Shown: in pieces, positions 26,139 to 35,027 of the stretch
How positions within the stretch are numbered: the first letter of the stretch is position 1
How the letters are laid out: each line of letters starts with the position of its first letter
Origin: Chitinophaga deserti
Lineage (GTDB): Bacteria; Bacteroidota; Bacteroidia; Chitinophagales; Chitinophagaceae
DNA: 64,000 nucleotides
Direction of reading: 5' to 3'
Assembly: GCF_003149455.1 (NCBI RefSeq)
Contig: NZ_QFFK01000004.1
Location: forward strand, 186,001-250,000
The notes under the pieces: generated by a model
Seen by the model: only the letters and a program-made list of their open reading frames with translations
Told to the model about the DNA's origin: nothing
The model's database searches: none
Translations under genes and position numbers: made by a program

Positions 26139-27590
26139 TTAGTAACCGGGATTCTGTACTACAGATGGTGCGGATACATCCAGTTGTGGAATAGGGGCGA
26201 TGGCCCGGTTGTCGGGAAAGGGGAGTGTGGCGGCTTCAGGCACACTGGGGTCTGTACGTACTACAGGCATTTTCCAGCGGAGCAGATCAAACAACCTGCT
26301 GCCTTCAAAAGCCAGCTCTTTATGCCTTTCCATACGTATAGAATCCATTAATGCTGTGCCTGTTGGGAATACTGAAGTTGCACCGGGTTTTGCCCTGAGG
26401 CGGATCTGGTTCAGGTATTCCTGTGCGATGCCTGTCTGCTGTAAGTTGTATGCAGCTTCCGCGGCATTGAGCATTACTTCTGAAACACGAATAACGGGCA
26501 TGAAGTAGGCACTGGACTCAGGCGTAACACCGGGTACGGCCCCTGCAGGGAATTTAATGATATTCCATCCGTTAACTCCCTGTTCCACCCACTTATTCCG
26601 TACATCTGTTGTATCGCTTTGCAATGCATTGGTGATATCAGCTGTGGCAGTGAACATAATGGCCTGTCTGAAAAATACTCCGGGAAAAGATCCGCCACCC
26701 CGGTATTTTAATGCTTCGCTGGTGCCAGGAAGAAGCTGGAAGTATGATTCACTGCGTGAAAGTTGCAGATTGCGGAACATATCGTCGGGGTACCCCTGAT
26801 CCACCGTCAGTAAGGGATGCCCGTCTAGCGCTTTCTTCGCAGATTCAAGAGCAGCAGTATAATCACCTGAATAGAGGAATACCCGCGACAGGAATGCGTA
26901 TGCCAGCTCACGGCTAACGGTGGTATTACTATCACGAATGGGCTGCAGTATCCCTGCTGCCTGCTGAAGATCTTCCCGGAGATAACGATAGATGTCTGCC
27001 ACAGGTTCCCTGCCTTTTACCGGCTGGCTCCAGTCTGAGCCGGTAACATATACGATACCGGGGTGGGTACCTTGTGGGGTGAAGTTATATGGCTGGGCAA
27101 GGAGGTTCACAAGCAGAAAGTGAGAGATAGCACGTATTGTTAGTGCAGATGCTGTTAACTGGTTTGCCTGTGCCGTATTTTCATTCTTCAGCTCCGCCGT
27201 TTTCTCCAGTACATAATTCACATTCCGGATCACACCATAAAAACGGTAGGCTAGCAGGTTTACATTATATTCCCCACCAGTGAAGTAAGTGTTTGTTTCT
27301 GGTGTTGCCTTCATTTTCCATGCATAGATGTTTAAGAAGTAATCCATGCCGGAGATGGTTTTAATATTGTCAGCAGCAAGATCTGCGTAGTAGCTGGCAC
27401 ATTCACCATATGCATTACTGAGCTGAAGGTAGCAGCCTCTGAGCAGTTCCTCACAGGCATTCAGGCTGGTAGTGTATGCTTCCCGTGCAACTCTGTCTTG
27501 CGGAGGGGAATCAAGGAACGATTTCCCGCAGGAAATGGCAAGAGTATAACAGAACATTGATATAATGAAGAGGTATTTCATGGTGCGCAT
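26139..27590 (-). CDS. SusD/RagB-type surface lipoprotein (kinase-LanC locus)
   Basis: 483 residues. Lipoprotein signal with lipobox LAISC (Cys21), then KSFLDSPPQDRVAREAYTTSLNACEELL. SusD features include TIRAISHFLLVNLLAQPYNF, a helical repeat region and the C-terminal RHKELAFEGSRLFDLLRWK and NPGY ending. A start at 27581 would remove three residues. It begins 3 bp after the susC stop and is followed by the phosphatase fusion. The lid protein should recognise the same ligand as the SusC; given the neighbours, a peptide or phosphorylated compound is as likely as a glycan. Confidence 0.92.
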   Translation of the reverse strand: MRTMKYLFIISMFCYTLAISCGKSFLDSPPQDRVAREAYTTSLNACEELLRGCYLQLSNAYGECASYYADLAADNIKTISGMDYFLNIYAWKMKATPETNTYFTGGEYNVNLLAYRFYGVIRNVNYVLEKTAELKNENTAQANQLTASALTIRAISHFLLVNLLAQPYNFTPQGTHPGIVYVTGSDWSQPVKGREPVADIYRYLREDLQQAAGILQPIRDSNTTVSRELAYAFLSRVFLYSGDYTAALESAKKALDGHPLLTVDQGYPDDMFRNLQLSRSESYFQLLPGTSEALKYRGGGSFPGVFFRQAIMFTATADITNALQSDTTDVRNKWVEQGVNGWNIIKFPAGAVPGVTPESSAYFMPVIRVSEVMLNAAEAAYNLQQTGIAQEYLNQIRLRAKPGATSVFPTGTALMDSIRMERHKELAFEGSRLFDLLRWKMPVVRTDPSVPEAATLPFPDNRAIAPIPQLDVSAPSVVQNPGY

Positions 27591-27593
27591 ATT

Positions 27594-30500
27594 TTAGAAT
27601 GAAGTATTGAGCCCGATGGTGAAGGTGCGGGCATTAGGATACACAAACCCAACCATTCCGACCGGGTTGATGTTATCGGGGTCAATTCCTTTAGCCGGTT
27701 TCCATACTGCGAGGTTGGAGGCTTGTCCGAATACCTTTAATGATTGCAGGTGCCAGCGTTGCATGATTTCACGGGGGAAGTGCCATGATAAGCCTATCAG
27801 CTGCAACCTTACATAGTCCGATTTGAAGAGGTACCTGCTGGAGTTCTGTGTGCCGCCCTGAGTATTGCTCAGCTTGCGTAACGGGTTGTCAGACACATCT
27901 CCCGGTTGCTTCCAGCGGTTGGCAACTGCTGTGGGAGCATTTAAGAATGCATAAAGGCCATCGGAATAAAAAATCCGGTTTTGTTCATTGTAAATATGCC
28001 CGCCATACTGGTATTGGAATTGAATAAGAGCACTCCATCCTTTCCAGGCCAGGTTGTTGGTGATGGCTCCAAAACCTTTCGGTTGCGATTGCCCAAGAAA
28101 CTGCTTAGCTGCTTTTGTATAGTCGCCCGTTGGTTTGCCGGATTCATCGAGCCATTGAGGGCTTCCGTTTTCCGGGTTGGCGCCTGCCCATATGGGTAAG
28201 TAGAATGAATTGAATTCTCTACCTACCTCAGCTGCCATTAAAGGTGTTGCAAGCTGTGATCTGAATTGACCGTTGGATTTAATGAGTTTGTTGGAATTAC
28301 GGCTCCAGTTGCCATACAGGTTCCAGCGTACTGCTGTTTCCCGAAGTATATCAGCCTTCAATGATACCTCTATACCACTGTTGCGCATATCACCTATATT
28401 GTCTGCCACAAAGTTGAAACCGGTATAGCTGGGAAGCGGCTTGTCAAAGATGATGTTTCCAGTAAACTTATAATAGTAATCACTCTCCAGGTATATCCTG
28501 TTATTCCACATACCTGCCTGTAATCCCAGATTCCACTGCCTTGTTTTTTCCCACTGTATGGAGGGGTTACCAGGATAGTCTCTTGGCATTAGTGCGGTAG
28601 ATCCGAGATAATAATTCACATTCATTTCATGATAGGGCAGGTTTTGATTCAGCGCGGCCGCATTACCGGCAATGCCCAGGCTTCCTCTCAGTTTAAGGAA
28701 GTTAACTACCGGGAGTAACGACTTTATAAAGTGTTCTGAGGAAAGTATCCATGCTGCGCCTACTGAGCCGTAATTACCCCAGGGGTTATTCTGACCGAAT
28801 ACGGAAGTGCCATCTCTCCGCCAGCTTCCGGTCAGGTAATATTTTTCGCGGAAATTGTAGTTGAGTTGTGCGAACTGGGATAAAGTGTTTTTCTTTTGAG
28901 TGTTACCAAAGGTGGAGGAAAGGCCGTACCCCTTACTGAATACATCATTCAGGTATGGACTTGTATATTGGTCGAAACCCGTTGCGGTAAGGCTGGTGAT
29001 TTTCTGTTCCTGAATTTGCGCCTCCTGGGATATTAATATGTGTAATTGATGATCCCGTGCCAGTTGTTTGCGGAAATGAAGGGAATTGGTGGAAATAATG
29101 CTGCTTCTGCGCATGTCGTAGTCACTCAGCTGTCCATTTCCAATCATGTTGAAAAGCGGGCTTATTTTCTGTTTGGATTCCGTTTGCATAAAGTCGATAC
29201 CAAGGATTGACTGGAAACTGAAATACCGCAGAAATGTGAGCTCCCCATTCAGGCTGGAAATGCCCCGGTATGCGGTATTACGGTTATAATTGTATTCTGC
29301 CACGGCAACCGGGTTCATGGTATTGCCACGGTTCAGGTTAGCGCCCCAGGTAAAGTTCATTTTATATGCTCCATTATCCAGCCTGTTAGGAAGGAGGGGG
29401 GAAATAATATCGGTAAGGCCCAGTCCGGTTGTCTTTTCATTGTTGTCGGCCAGTGATTGTTTGTTATATGAGAGCAGGGTGCTGATTCCCAGCTTCAGCC
29501 AGTTTGCAGGCTTATTGTCGATGTTTACGCGCAGAGATGTGCGATCGAACCCTGTGCTGCGTACAATCCCGTCCTGATGTGTATGTTCGAGATTGATGTA
29601 GTATCGCTGCGTGGGCGTTCCGCCGGAAATAGAGAGATTGTTGGCGACGGTGAGTGCGGGTTCACGGTAGATAAGCTTCTGCCAGTCGGGTGTGTCGTAA
29701 AAGGAAGTATCTGTACCATTAACCCGGTAAGGGAGTTTTTTATACAGATCAGCACGGATGGCTTCATCCGTCCATGTGGCAGGGTTAGCCTGCCGGTAGG
29801 TTTCGAACAGCAGATCCAGGTATTCTTCCCGGTTCATTAGACGCTGACCGGTGGGTGGCCTGAAGCTCAGATCAGTCTGGTGGTTGAACGTAAATCTTGT
29901 TTTGGATACACCGCCTTTTTTAGTTGTAACGAGGATAACGCCGTTGCTTGCTTTAGAGCCATACAGGGAAATGGCAGCTGCATCTTTGAGAACGGAGATC
30001 TCGGCTATATCGTTGGGGTTAATCTGGGATAATGGATTCGAAAGCGGCGTTAAGGGGCTGCTTAAGCTCATTTGTGTATAAACATCCTGGGTTACCGGTA
30101 TGCCATCAATAACAATAAGCGGATTCCTGACAGAGGTGCCTCCCAGTGCTTCCGTGCCTGTAGATATACCGCGGACGATCATATTACTGAGCCCGCCACC
30201 GGGCTGGCCGGTACCACCAGATACTCTCAGTCCGGGAACGAGCCCCTGGAGACTTTTGTCAAACGAGCGGTTGGGTAAAGTCTGAATCTGTTCACCTTTT
30301 ACCACGCTTACTGCGCCGGTGGTTGAGCGTTCAGTGGCAGTTCCGTAAGCCACAACTACCGTTTCATCGAGCTGACTTACACTGGGCTTCAGGCGTATGA
30401 TGATTTTGTCATCGATACCGAGTTCAACATCTTCAGGTTTGAAGCCGGTAAACCGTGCCTGTAATACCGCTCTGCCGGGAGGGATGCCTGTAATGTTGAA

Positions 30501-30956
30501 CTGTCCGATTGCGTTTGTAAGTGCGCCGATATTCGTCCCCTGAATCTGGATGGTAGCTCCCGGAAGGGGTTCGCCTTTTTCTGAGGTTACTGTGCCTGTA
30601 ATAGCCCTGGCAGCAGGTAGTTTTTTCACTGTAGGGGAGTTCTTCAGGACAATGGCCTTTTCCATGATAGACCAGCTGATGCCGCGGGCGGCAAATAATT
30701 GTTGTAGCGCTTCTTCCAACCGTACAGCCTGCAGGTGGATGCTTATTTTTTCCTGTAGCCTGATGATGTCTGTATTGAACATAAAATATAATCCTGTCTG
30801 ATCTTCAATAGACCGGAGGATGGATTTCAGTTCTGTTTGATGCGCCTTCAGCGTTACTTTGTATTCCGGTTGCGCAGCTGATACGGAATGGTAAAGGCAT
30901 AGTAAGGCACATAGCATTACGCAACTGCGTAAAGCCTTGGCTGGAGTTAGTTTCAT
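27594..30956 (-). CDS. SusC-type TonB-dependent outer-membrane transporter (kinase-LanC locus)
   Basis: 1120 residues. Signal peptide (about 1-28), STN domain (KVTLKAHQTELKSILRSIEDQTGLYF to about 105), carboxypeptidase-regulatory-like domain (GTVTSEKGEPLPGATIQIQG), plug with DETVVVAYGTATERSTTGAV and AISLYGSKASNGVILVTTKKG, and a barrel ending TIGLNTSF. The STN domain implies transmembrane signalling to the FecR/sigma pair divergently encoded at 31244-32919. Codon use is visibly more AT-rich than in the other two SusC genes of the window, which hints at a different history for this locus. No glycoside hydrolase accompanies it; its operon partners are SusD and a phosphatase fusion. Confidence 0.94.
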   Translation of the reverse strand: MKLTPAKALRSCVMLCALLCLYHSVSAAQPEYKVTLKAHQTELKSILRSIEDQTGLYFMFNTDIIRLQEKISIHLQAVRLEEALQQLFAARGISWSIMEKAIVLKNSPTVKKLPAARAITGTVTSEKGEPLPGATIQIQGTNIGALTNAIGQFNITGIPPGRAVLQARFTGFKPEDVELGIDDKIIIRLKPSVSQLDETVVVAYGTATERSTTGAVSVVKGEQIQTLPNRSFDKSLQGLVPGLRVSGGTGQPGGGLSNMIVRGISTGTEALGGTSVRNPLIVIDGIPVTQDVYTQMSLSSPLTPLSNPLSQINPNDIAEISVLKDAAAISLYGSKASNGVILVTTKKGGVSKTRFTFNHQTDLSFRPPTGQRLMNREEYLDLLFETYRQANPATWTDEAIRADLYKKLPYRVNGTDTSFYDTPDWQKLIYREPALTVANNLSISGGTPTQRYYINLEHTHQDGIVRSTGFDRTSLRVNIDNKPANWLKLGISTLLSYNKQSLADNNEKTTGLGLTDIISPLLPNRLDNGAYKMNFTWGANLNRGNTMNPVAVAEYNYNRNTAYRGISSLNGELTFLRYFSFQSILGIDFMQTESKQKISPLFNMIGNGQLSDYDMRRSSIISTNSLHFRKQLARDHQLHILISQEAQIQEQKITSLTATGFDQYTSPYLNDVFSKGYGLSSTFGNTQKKNTLSQFAQLNYNFREKYYLTGSWRRDGTSVFGQNNPWGNYGSVGAAWILSSEHFIKSLLPVVNFLKLRGSLGIAGNAAALNQNLPYHEMNVNYYLGSTALMPRDYPGNPSIQWEKTRQWNLGLQAGMWNNRIYLESDYYYKFTGNIIFDKPLPSYTGFNFVADNIGDMRNSGIEVSLKADILRETAVRWNLYGNWSRNSNKLIKSNGQFRSQLATPLMAAEVGREFNSFYLPIWAGANPENGSPQWLDESGKPTGDYTKAAKQFLGQSQPKGFGAITNNLAWKGWSALIQFQYQYGGHIYNEQNRIFYSDGLYAFLNAPTAVANRWKQPGDVSDNPLRKLSNTQGGTQNSSRYLFKSDYVRLQLIGLSWHFPREIMQRWHLQSLKVFGQASNLAVWKPAKGIDPDNINPVGMVGFVYPNARTFTIGLNTSF

Positions 30957-31243
30957 GAGGTTCGGTTGTTAAGCGTTAGTTAAGGATGTGGTAGCATTTT
31001 ATTCTCGGAACATTCGCGGTTTTCTATAAGACAGGAAAAAAAATAGGTCGGGGTAACGTTGCAATTTGAACTTTATGTTAACCCTGATGTAGTATTTTAA
31101 TATCGTATTTTCAGATCCTGATTTCTGCTCCCGGTTTAGCGGGGATTTTTCTCCAGCGTTAAGTTTATTTTATCATTCAACGGGCCTGTGCCGGACACCA
31201 ATTATCGCAGTAATTTGGCCGGCCGGTTGCTACAAAATATGCT
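30957..31243. promoter_or_regulatory. Divergent promoter region, susC / ECF sigma
   Basis: The 287-bp AT-rich gap must hold promoters for both the minus-strand susC operon and the plus-strand sigma gene. A TAAGTTTA box at about 31160 resembles a -7 element for the sigma gene but lacks a good -33 partner at 19 bp. No antisense unit like those at 8816 and 44345 is visible here. Confidence 0.35.
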
Positions 31244-31783
31244 ATGACCTCAGCAGATCTGCCCAATGAATTATTAATTATGTTGCAACGTGGAGATGCC
31301 AACGCATTCAACCACGTTTATACCGCCTACCGTAAATGGCTGTGGGTAGCGGCTTTGGGCATGCTGCAAAACGAAGCAGATGCGGAAGAGGTAGTGCAGG
31401 ATTTTTTCATGGACTTCTGGCAAAAGGAAAGACAGCGTGCCTTCACCGATATAAACCATCTCAAGGGATTCTTATACATCAGTATCCGCAACCGCTGCTT
31501 AAACAGGCTGGAAAAGGATAAGGTGTTGCGCAAACGGCAGTCTGACCTCTCGTTTTTATCCGGACAGGTAGAAGCTACCGACCCTGTTGAGGAAAAGGAG
31601 CTGCGCGAACGGCTGAAAGCTGCTATTGGCAAATTACCCCGTGTTCGCGGGGAAGTTTTCAGGATGGGGTATCTGATGCACCTTTCGCGCAGGGAAATAG
31701 CGGGAGCATTGCGTATCAGTGAGGAATCCGTTAAGAAGCATATGATGCTGGCGTTGCGCGATCTGCGCGGCATGTTGAAATAA
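31244..31783 (+). CDS. FecI-type ECF sigma factor (kinase-LanC locus)
   Basis: 179 residues. Region 2 at the N-terminus (AFNHVYTAYRKWLWVAALGML, EADAEEVVQDFFMDFW) and region 4 at the C-terminus (LPRVRGEVFRMGYLMHLSRREIAGALRISEESVKKHMMLALRDLR). It is divergent from the SusC/SusD/phosphatase operon and upstream of fecR, the arrangement expected for a sigma that controls that operon. A hairpin with a T-rich tail begins at its stop codon, so fecR may be expressed at a lower level than the sigma or from its own promoter. Target assignment is inferred from position. Confidence 0.9.
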   Translation: MTSADLPNELLIMLQRGDANAFNHVYTAYRKWLWVAALGMLQNEADAEEVVQDFFMDFWQKERQRAFTDINHLKGFLYISIRNRCLNRLEKDKVLRKRQSDLSFLSGQVEATDPVEEKELRERLKAAIGKLPRVRGEVFRMGYLMHLSRREIAGALRISEESVKKHMMLALRDLRGMLK

Positions 31784-31816
31784 CCGGCGTACCGTTCACC
31801 CGTGCGCGCCGGTTTT
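31783..31816 (+). terminator. Terminator-like hairpin between sigma and fecR
   Basis: ACCGGCG (31783-31789) pairs with CGCCGGT (31807-31813), followed by TTT and, after GTG, a further T6 run. It starts at the sigma stop codon. It probably gives partial termination inside the sigma/fecR operon. Confidence 0.6.
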
Positions 31817-31833
31817 GTGTTTTTTGTAATAGC

Positions 31834-32919
31834 ATGAGCATGGCAGATGAATATTTATTGCAGTTAATGAGCGAGAAGCTGGCAGGAATTATTTCGCCGG
31901 AAGATAATCGGTTGCTGGAAGAAAGCATCCGTACTAACCCCGCTACCCGTCAAGCCTGGGAAACTTATTGCGCACGCTTCAGTGAATCTGATATCCGGGA
32001 GGGCTTTTCCCGGGCAGATGCCATAGCCTGGCAACCTCTGCCGCTCCGCAGCCGCACTTTCCGTAAAACTATCATTTACATAACATCCGCTGCTGCTGTA
32101 GCCGCAGGTATCTGCTTCTTTATCTTACGGCCGGCCCCTGCCGCAGCTCCGGATACCGTGACTACCGGTGTGCGGCTGGTGATGGCGGATGGCCGTGAGC
32201 TGCATGCGGAAACGGCCCCGCAGGTAAATGGGGTAAAAATGGACAATACCGGCCTGCAGGTAGATGAGGCTGCGGTTACCGCCCCTTCTGCTGCCATGAA
32301 TACCCTGTACGTTCCCCCCGGTAAATCGTACCGCGTAACACTGCCGGATAGTACCACTATATGGGTGAATGCTTCTTCCACGCTGCGCTTCCCCTCAACC
32401 TTCCCAGGTAACAGCCGGAAAGTGGAGCTGACGGGGGAGGCTTATTTTGAAGTAGCGTCGGATGCGCAAAGGCCGTTTATGGTGGAATCGGGCGGGGGAG
32501 AGGTAACCGTGCTGGGTACATCATTTAATATCCGCGCTTATGACGCCGGAACTGGCAGCGTTGCGCTTATAAGCGGGGGCGTGAAGGTCCGCTATGGTAA
32601 CCGGGAAGTGATCCTTTCCCCCGGCCGGGAAGCTGCCTGGTCGGATTCGGAGGACCTGGCGGAAAGGGATTTCAGGAAAGAGGAAGTTACCGGCTGGAAA
32701 GATGGTGCCTATTATTTCGATGATGCCCCGCTAACTGCCATTGCGGATGTGATCCGGCAATGGTATGGAGTGGAGGTGCGGGTTACCGGTGAGGCCCGCT
32801 TTTCAGGGCGGCTCGACAGGCAGTTGCCCCTTGCCGCATTTCTCCGCCAACTGGAAGCCACCGGCACATTCTCACATGCCACTCTCCCGAATGGCACAAT
32901 TCAACTCACCGCCAGATAA
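31834..32919 (+). CDS. FecR-type anti-sigma factor (kinase-LanC locus)
   Basis: 361 residues. N-terminal sigma-binding region (YLLQLMSEKLAGIISPEDN), membrane helix (IIYITSAAAVAAGICFFIL, about 77-95), then a periplasmic FecR domain: PPGKSYRVTLPDSTTIWVNASS, KVELTGEAYFEVASDAQRPF, VTVLGTSFNIRAY, and the C-terminal YYFDDAPLTAIADVIRQWYGVEVRV. It should sequester the sigma encoded 50 bp upstream and receive the STN-domain signal of the divergent SusC. The following gene starts 249 bp downstream and belongs to another unit. Confidence 0.92.
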   Translation: MSMADEYLLQLMSEKLAGIISPEDNRLLEESIRTNPATRQAWETYCARFSESDIREGFSRADAIAWQPLPLRSRTFRKTIIYITSAAAVAAGICFFILRPAPAAAPDTVTTGVRLVMADGRELHAETAPQVNGVKMDNTGLQVDEAAVTAPSAAMNTLYVPPGKSYRVTLPDSTTIWVNASSTLRFPSTFPGNSRKVELTGEAYFEVASDAQRPFMVESGGGEVTVLGTSFNIRAYDAGTGSVALISGGVKVRYGNREVILSPGREAAWSDSEDLAERDFRKEEVTGWKDGAYYFDDAPLTAIADVIRQWYGVEVRVTGEARFSGRLDRQLPLAAFLRQLEATGTFSHATLPNGTIQLTAR

Positions 32920-33167
32920 GGTTATATTTTTTACCGTCTGCCCCCTCATTCTATCCGTTCATGTAGGTTGTACACTAAGCCGTCAGGCCTCCCTGGCCGC
33001 CGTTTAGCTAAAAGATTTTGCCAACTGAATCCCGCCCGTGACCGGCATGTCAAACGTTTTCATGCTAAAACGATATAGCCGCAGGTCAGAGGAAGGGGCA
33101 GCGGTACGCTTTACCACCTGTGGAATTTCATTCCCAAACCTAATAACAATCACTATTTTGAGCGACT

Positions 33168-35006
33168 ATGGTACAAAAGTCAAATCGCAGTTTTGTAAGC
33201 CGGTCAATGATCGGCTTTTTGTATGCATGCGGCGCCGGCATAATGCTGGCTCAGCCTGCTGCGGCGCAGTCCGGTAAATGGGCACTGACGGATCTGTCTG
33301 CCTTCCGCCAACCCGGCGGCACCTGGCAGATCGCAGGCGACGTTTCCGGCAAAATCAATAAGCCCAATGCCCTCGAAACCGTTAAAGGTGCTGGCGTACT
33401 GGTAAACCTCCCCGGTAAAAAGCAACACGGACAGGATCTCTACACCAGTGCCGAATACGGAGATATCGACCTCGAACTGGATTATATGATGGCTGCCGGC
33501 TCCAACTCCGGCATCTATTTCCAGGGCCGTTATGAGCTGCAGCTGTTCGACAGCTGGGGAAACCCTGCTCCCAAAGCCACTGACAATGGCGGTATTTACG
33601 AGCGGTGGGACGATAGCAAGCCAGAAGGCCTGCAGGGCTACCAGGGTTATGCTCCCCGTATGAACGCCAGCAAGGCCCCCGGCCTGTGGCAACACCTGAA
33701 AGTATCGTTCCAGGCTCCCCGCTTCGATGCTTCCGGTAAAAAGATTGAAAACGCCCGCATCATCCGTGCCGTTCTCAATGGCGTGGTGATCCACGAAAAC
33801 ATTGAGCTGGAAGGCAATACCCGTGGCGGCAACGGAGCAGAAGCTGCCAAAGGCCCCCTGCGCATCCAGGGCGATCATGGTGCTGTAGCGTTCCGCAACA
33901 TTACCATTACCGATTATTCTACTCCTAAGCCTTCGCTGACTGGTCTGGAATACACCGTATATAAAGCCGCCAATCCGCGTGAGTTTGACCCGGCAACTGC
34001 CAAAGCGGAAGCTAAAGGCACCGGTACATCCCTCACGGCCAATGCAGGCCCCTTTGCGCATGGCTACCAGCTCCGTTACACCGGTAAGCTCTCCGTACAG
34101 GAAGCCGGTGAATACAATGTAGGCGTAGCTGCCCAGGGCGGCGCCGCTGCATTGAAAGTAAATGGTAAAGAAGTGGCAGGCTTCGGTGGCAACGGCAGAG
34201 GTAAGGTTACCCTCCCGGCTGGTGCTTCTGATGTGGAAGTGCTCTATGCCCGCACGGGCGACTGGGGCGCACCTTCCCTCAACCTGCTCGTTTCCGGTAA
34301 AGGCCTGCGTGAAACCGTTTTCGGTGACCCCGCACAGCCCGATGATACCGATCCCATCCTCCTTGAAGCAGACCAGACTACTTTACTGCGCAGCTTCATG
34401 GATGTGCCCGGTGCCGCCAAGGTAACGCACGCAGTATCCGTTGGCAGCCCTGAAAAAGTACATTACACCTACGATCTCGATAATGGCATGCTGATCCAGG
34501 CATGGAGAGGCCGCTTCCTCGAAACCACCCCCATGTGGAACGATCGTGGTAACGGTACTTCCCGCCCCATTGGCGCCCTTCAGCGTTTCGGTAATCCTTC
34601 CTTTGCTCTCAACCGCCTGGCGGATGCAGACAAGGCTTGGAGTGCAGATTCTGCAGGTACCAGCTTCCGCCCTAAAGGATATGTGCTGGATGAAAAGGAC
34701 CGTCCTACCTTCCGCTACCAGATCTTCGGCAGCAACGTGTCTGACGCTATCCGCATTCTGCCCGACGGTTCCGGCTTTACCCGCGACCTCGAAGTATCTG
34801 CCCCGGCAGGCGACCTCTACGCTAAACTGGCAGAGGGTGCTAACATCGAGCAGGTGGAAAAAGATCTGTATGTGGTGGATGGAAAATCCTTCTACCTCCG
34901 CCTCACGGACGCCGGCGGCGCCAAACCCGTTGTGCGTACTTCCGGTAACAAACAGGAACTCATCGTTCCCGTTCGCGGCAAGCTGAGCTATTCCATCCTT
35001 TTCTAA
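33168..35006 (+). CDS. DUF1080 (3-keto-disaccharide hydrolase-like) secreted protein
   Basis: 612 residues. Signal peptide (about 1-34, ending QPAAAQ), then a concanavalin-like DUF1080 domain (about 38-250) with the family hallmarks DLYTSAEYGDIDLELDYMMAAG, NSGIYFQGRYELQLFDSWG and HGAVAFRNITI. A second beta domain (about 260-385, YQLRYTGKLSVQEAGEYNV) resembles a PA14/CBM-type module, and a C-terminal beta domain follows. DUF1080 proteins are now often annotated 3-keto-glycoside hydrolases that cleave oxidised glycosides; the assignment for this protein is by fold only. The gene lies 21 bp upstream of a cytochrome-containing dehydrogenase-like protein, a combination that fits an oxidise-then-cleave route for glycosides. 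Codon use looks strongly biased, suggesting high expression. Confidence 0.82.
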   Translation: MVQKSNRSFVSRSMIGFLYACGAGIMLAQPAAAQSGKWALTDLSAFRQPGGTWQIAGDVSGKINKPNALETVKGAGVLVNLPGKKQHGQDLYTSAEYGDIDLELDYMMAAGSNSGIYFQGRYELQLFDSWGNPAPKATDNGGIYERWDDSKPEGLQGYQGYAPRMNASKAPGLWQHLKVSFQAPRFDASGKKIENARIIRAVLNGVVIHENIELEGNTRGGNGAEAAKGPLRIQGDHGAVAFRNITITDYSTPKPSLTGLEYTVYKAANPREFDPATAKAEAKGTGTSLTANAGPFAHGYQLRYTGKLSVQEAGEYNVGVAAQGGAAALKVNGKEVAGFGGNGRGKVTLPAGASDVEVLYARTGDWGAPSLNLLVSGKGLRETVFGDPAQPDDTDPILLEADQTTLLRSFMDVPGAAKVTHAVSVGSPEKVHYTYDLDNGMLIQAWRGRFLETTPMWNDRGNGTSRPIGALQRFGNPSFALNRLADADKAWSADSAGTSFRPKGYVLDEKDRPTFRYQIFGSNVSDAIRILPDGSGFTRDLEVSAPAGDLYAKLAEGANIEQVEKDLYVVDGKSFYLRLTDAGGAKPVVRTSGNKQELIVPVRGKLSYSILF

Positions 35007-35027
35007 ACCATCGACTGAATTTTCGCA

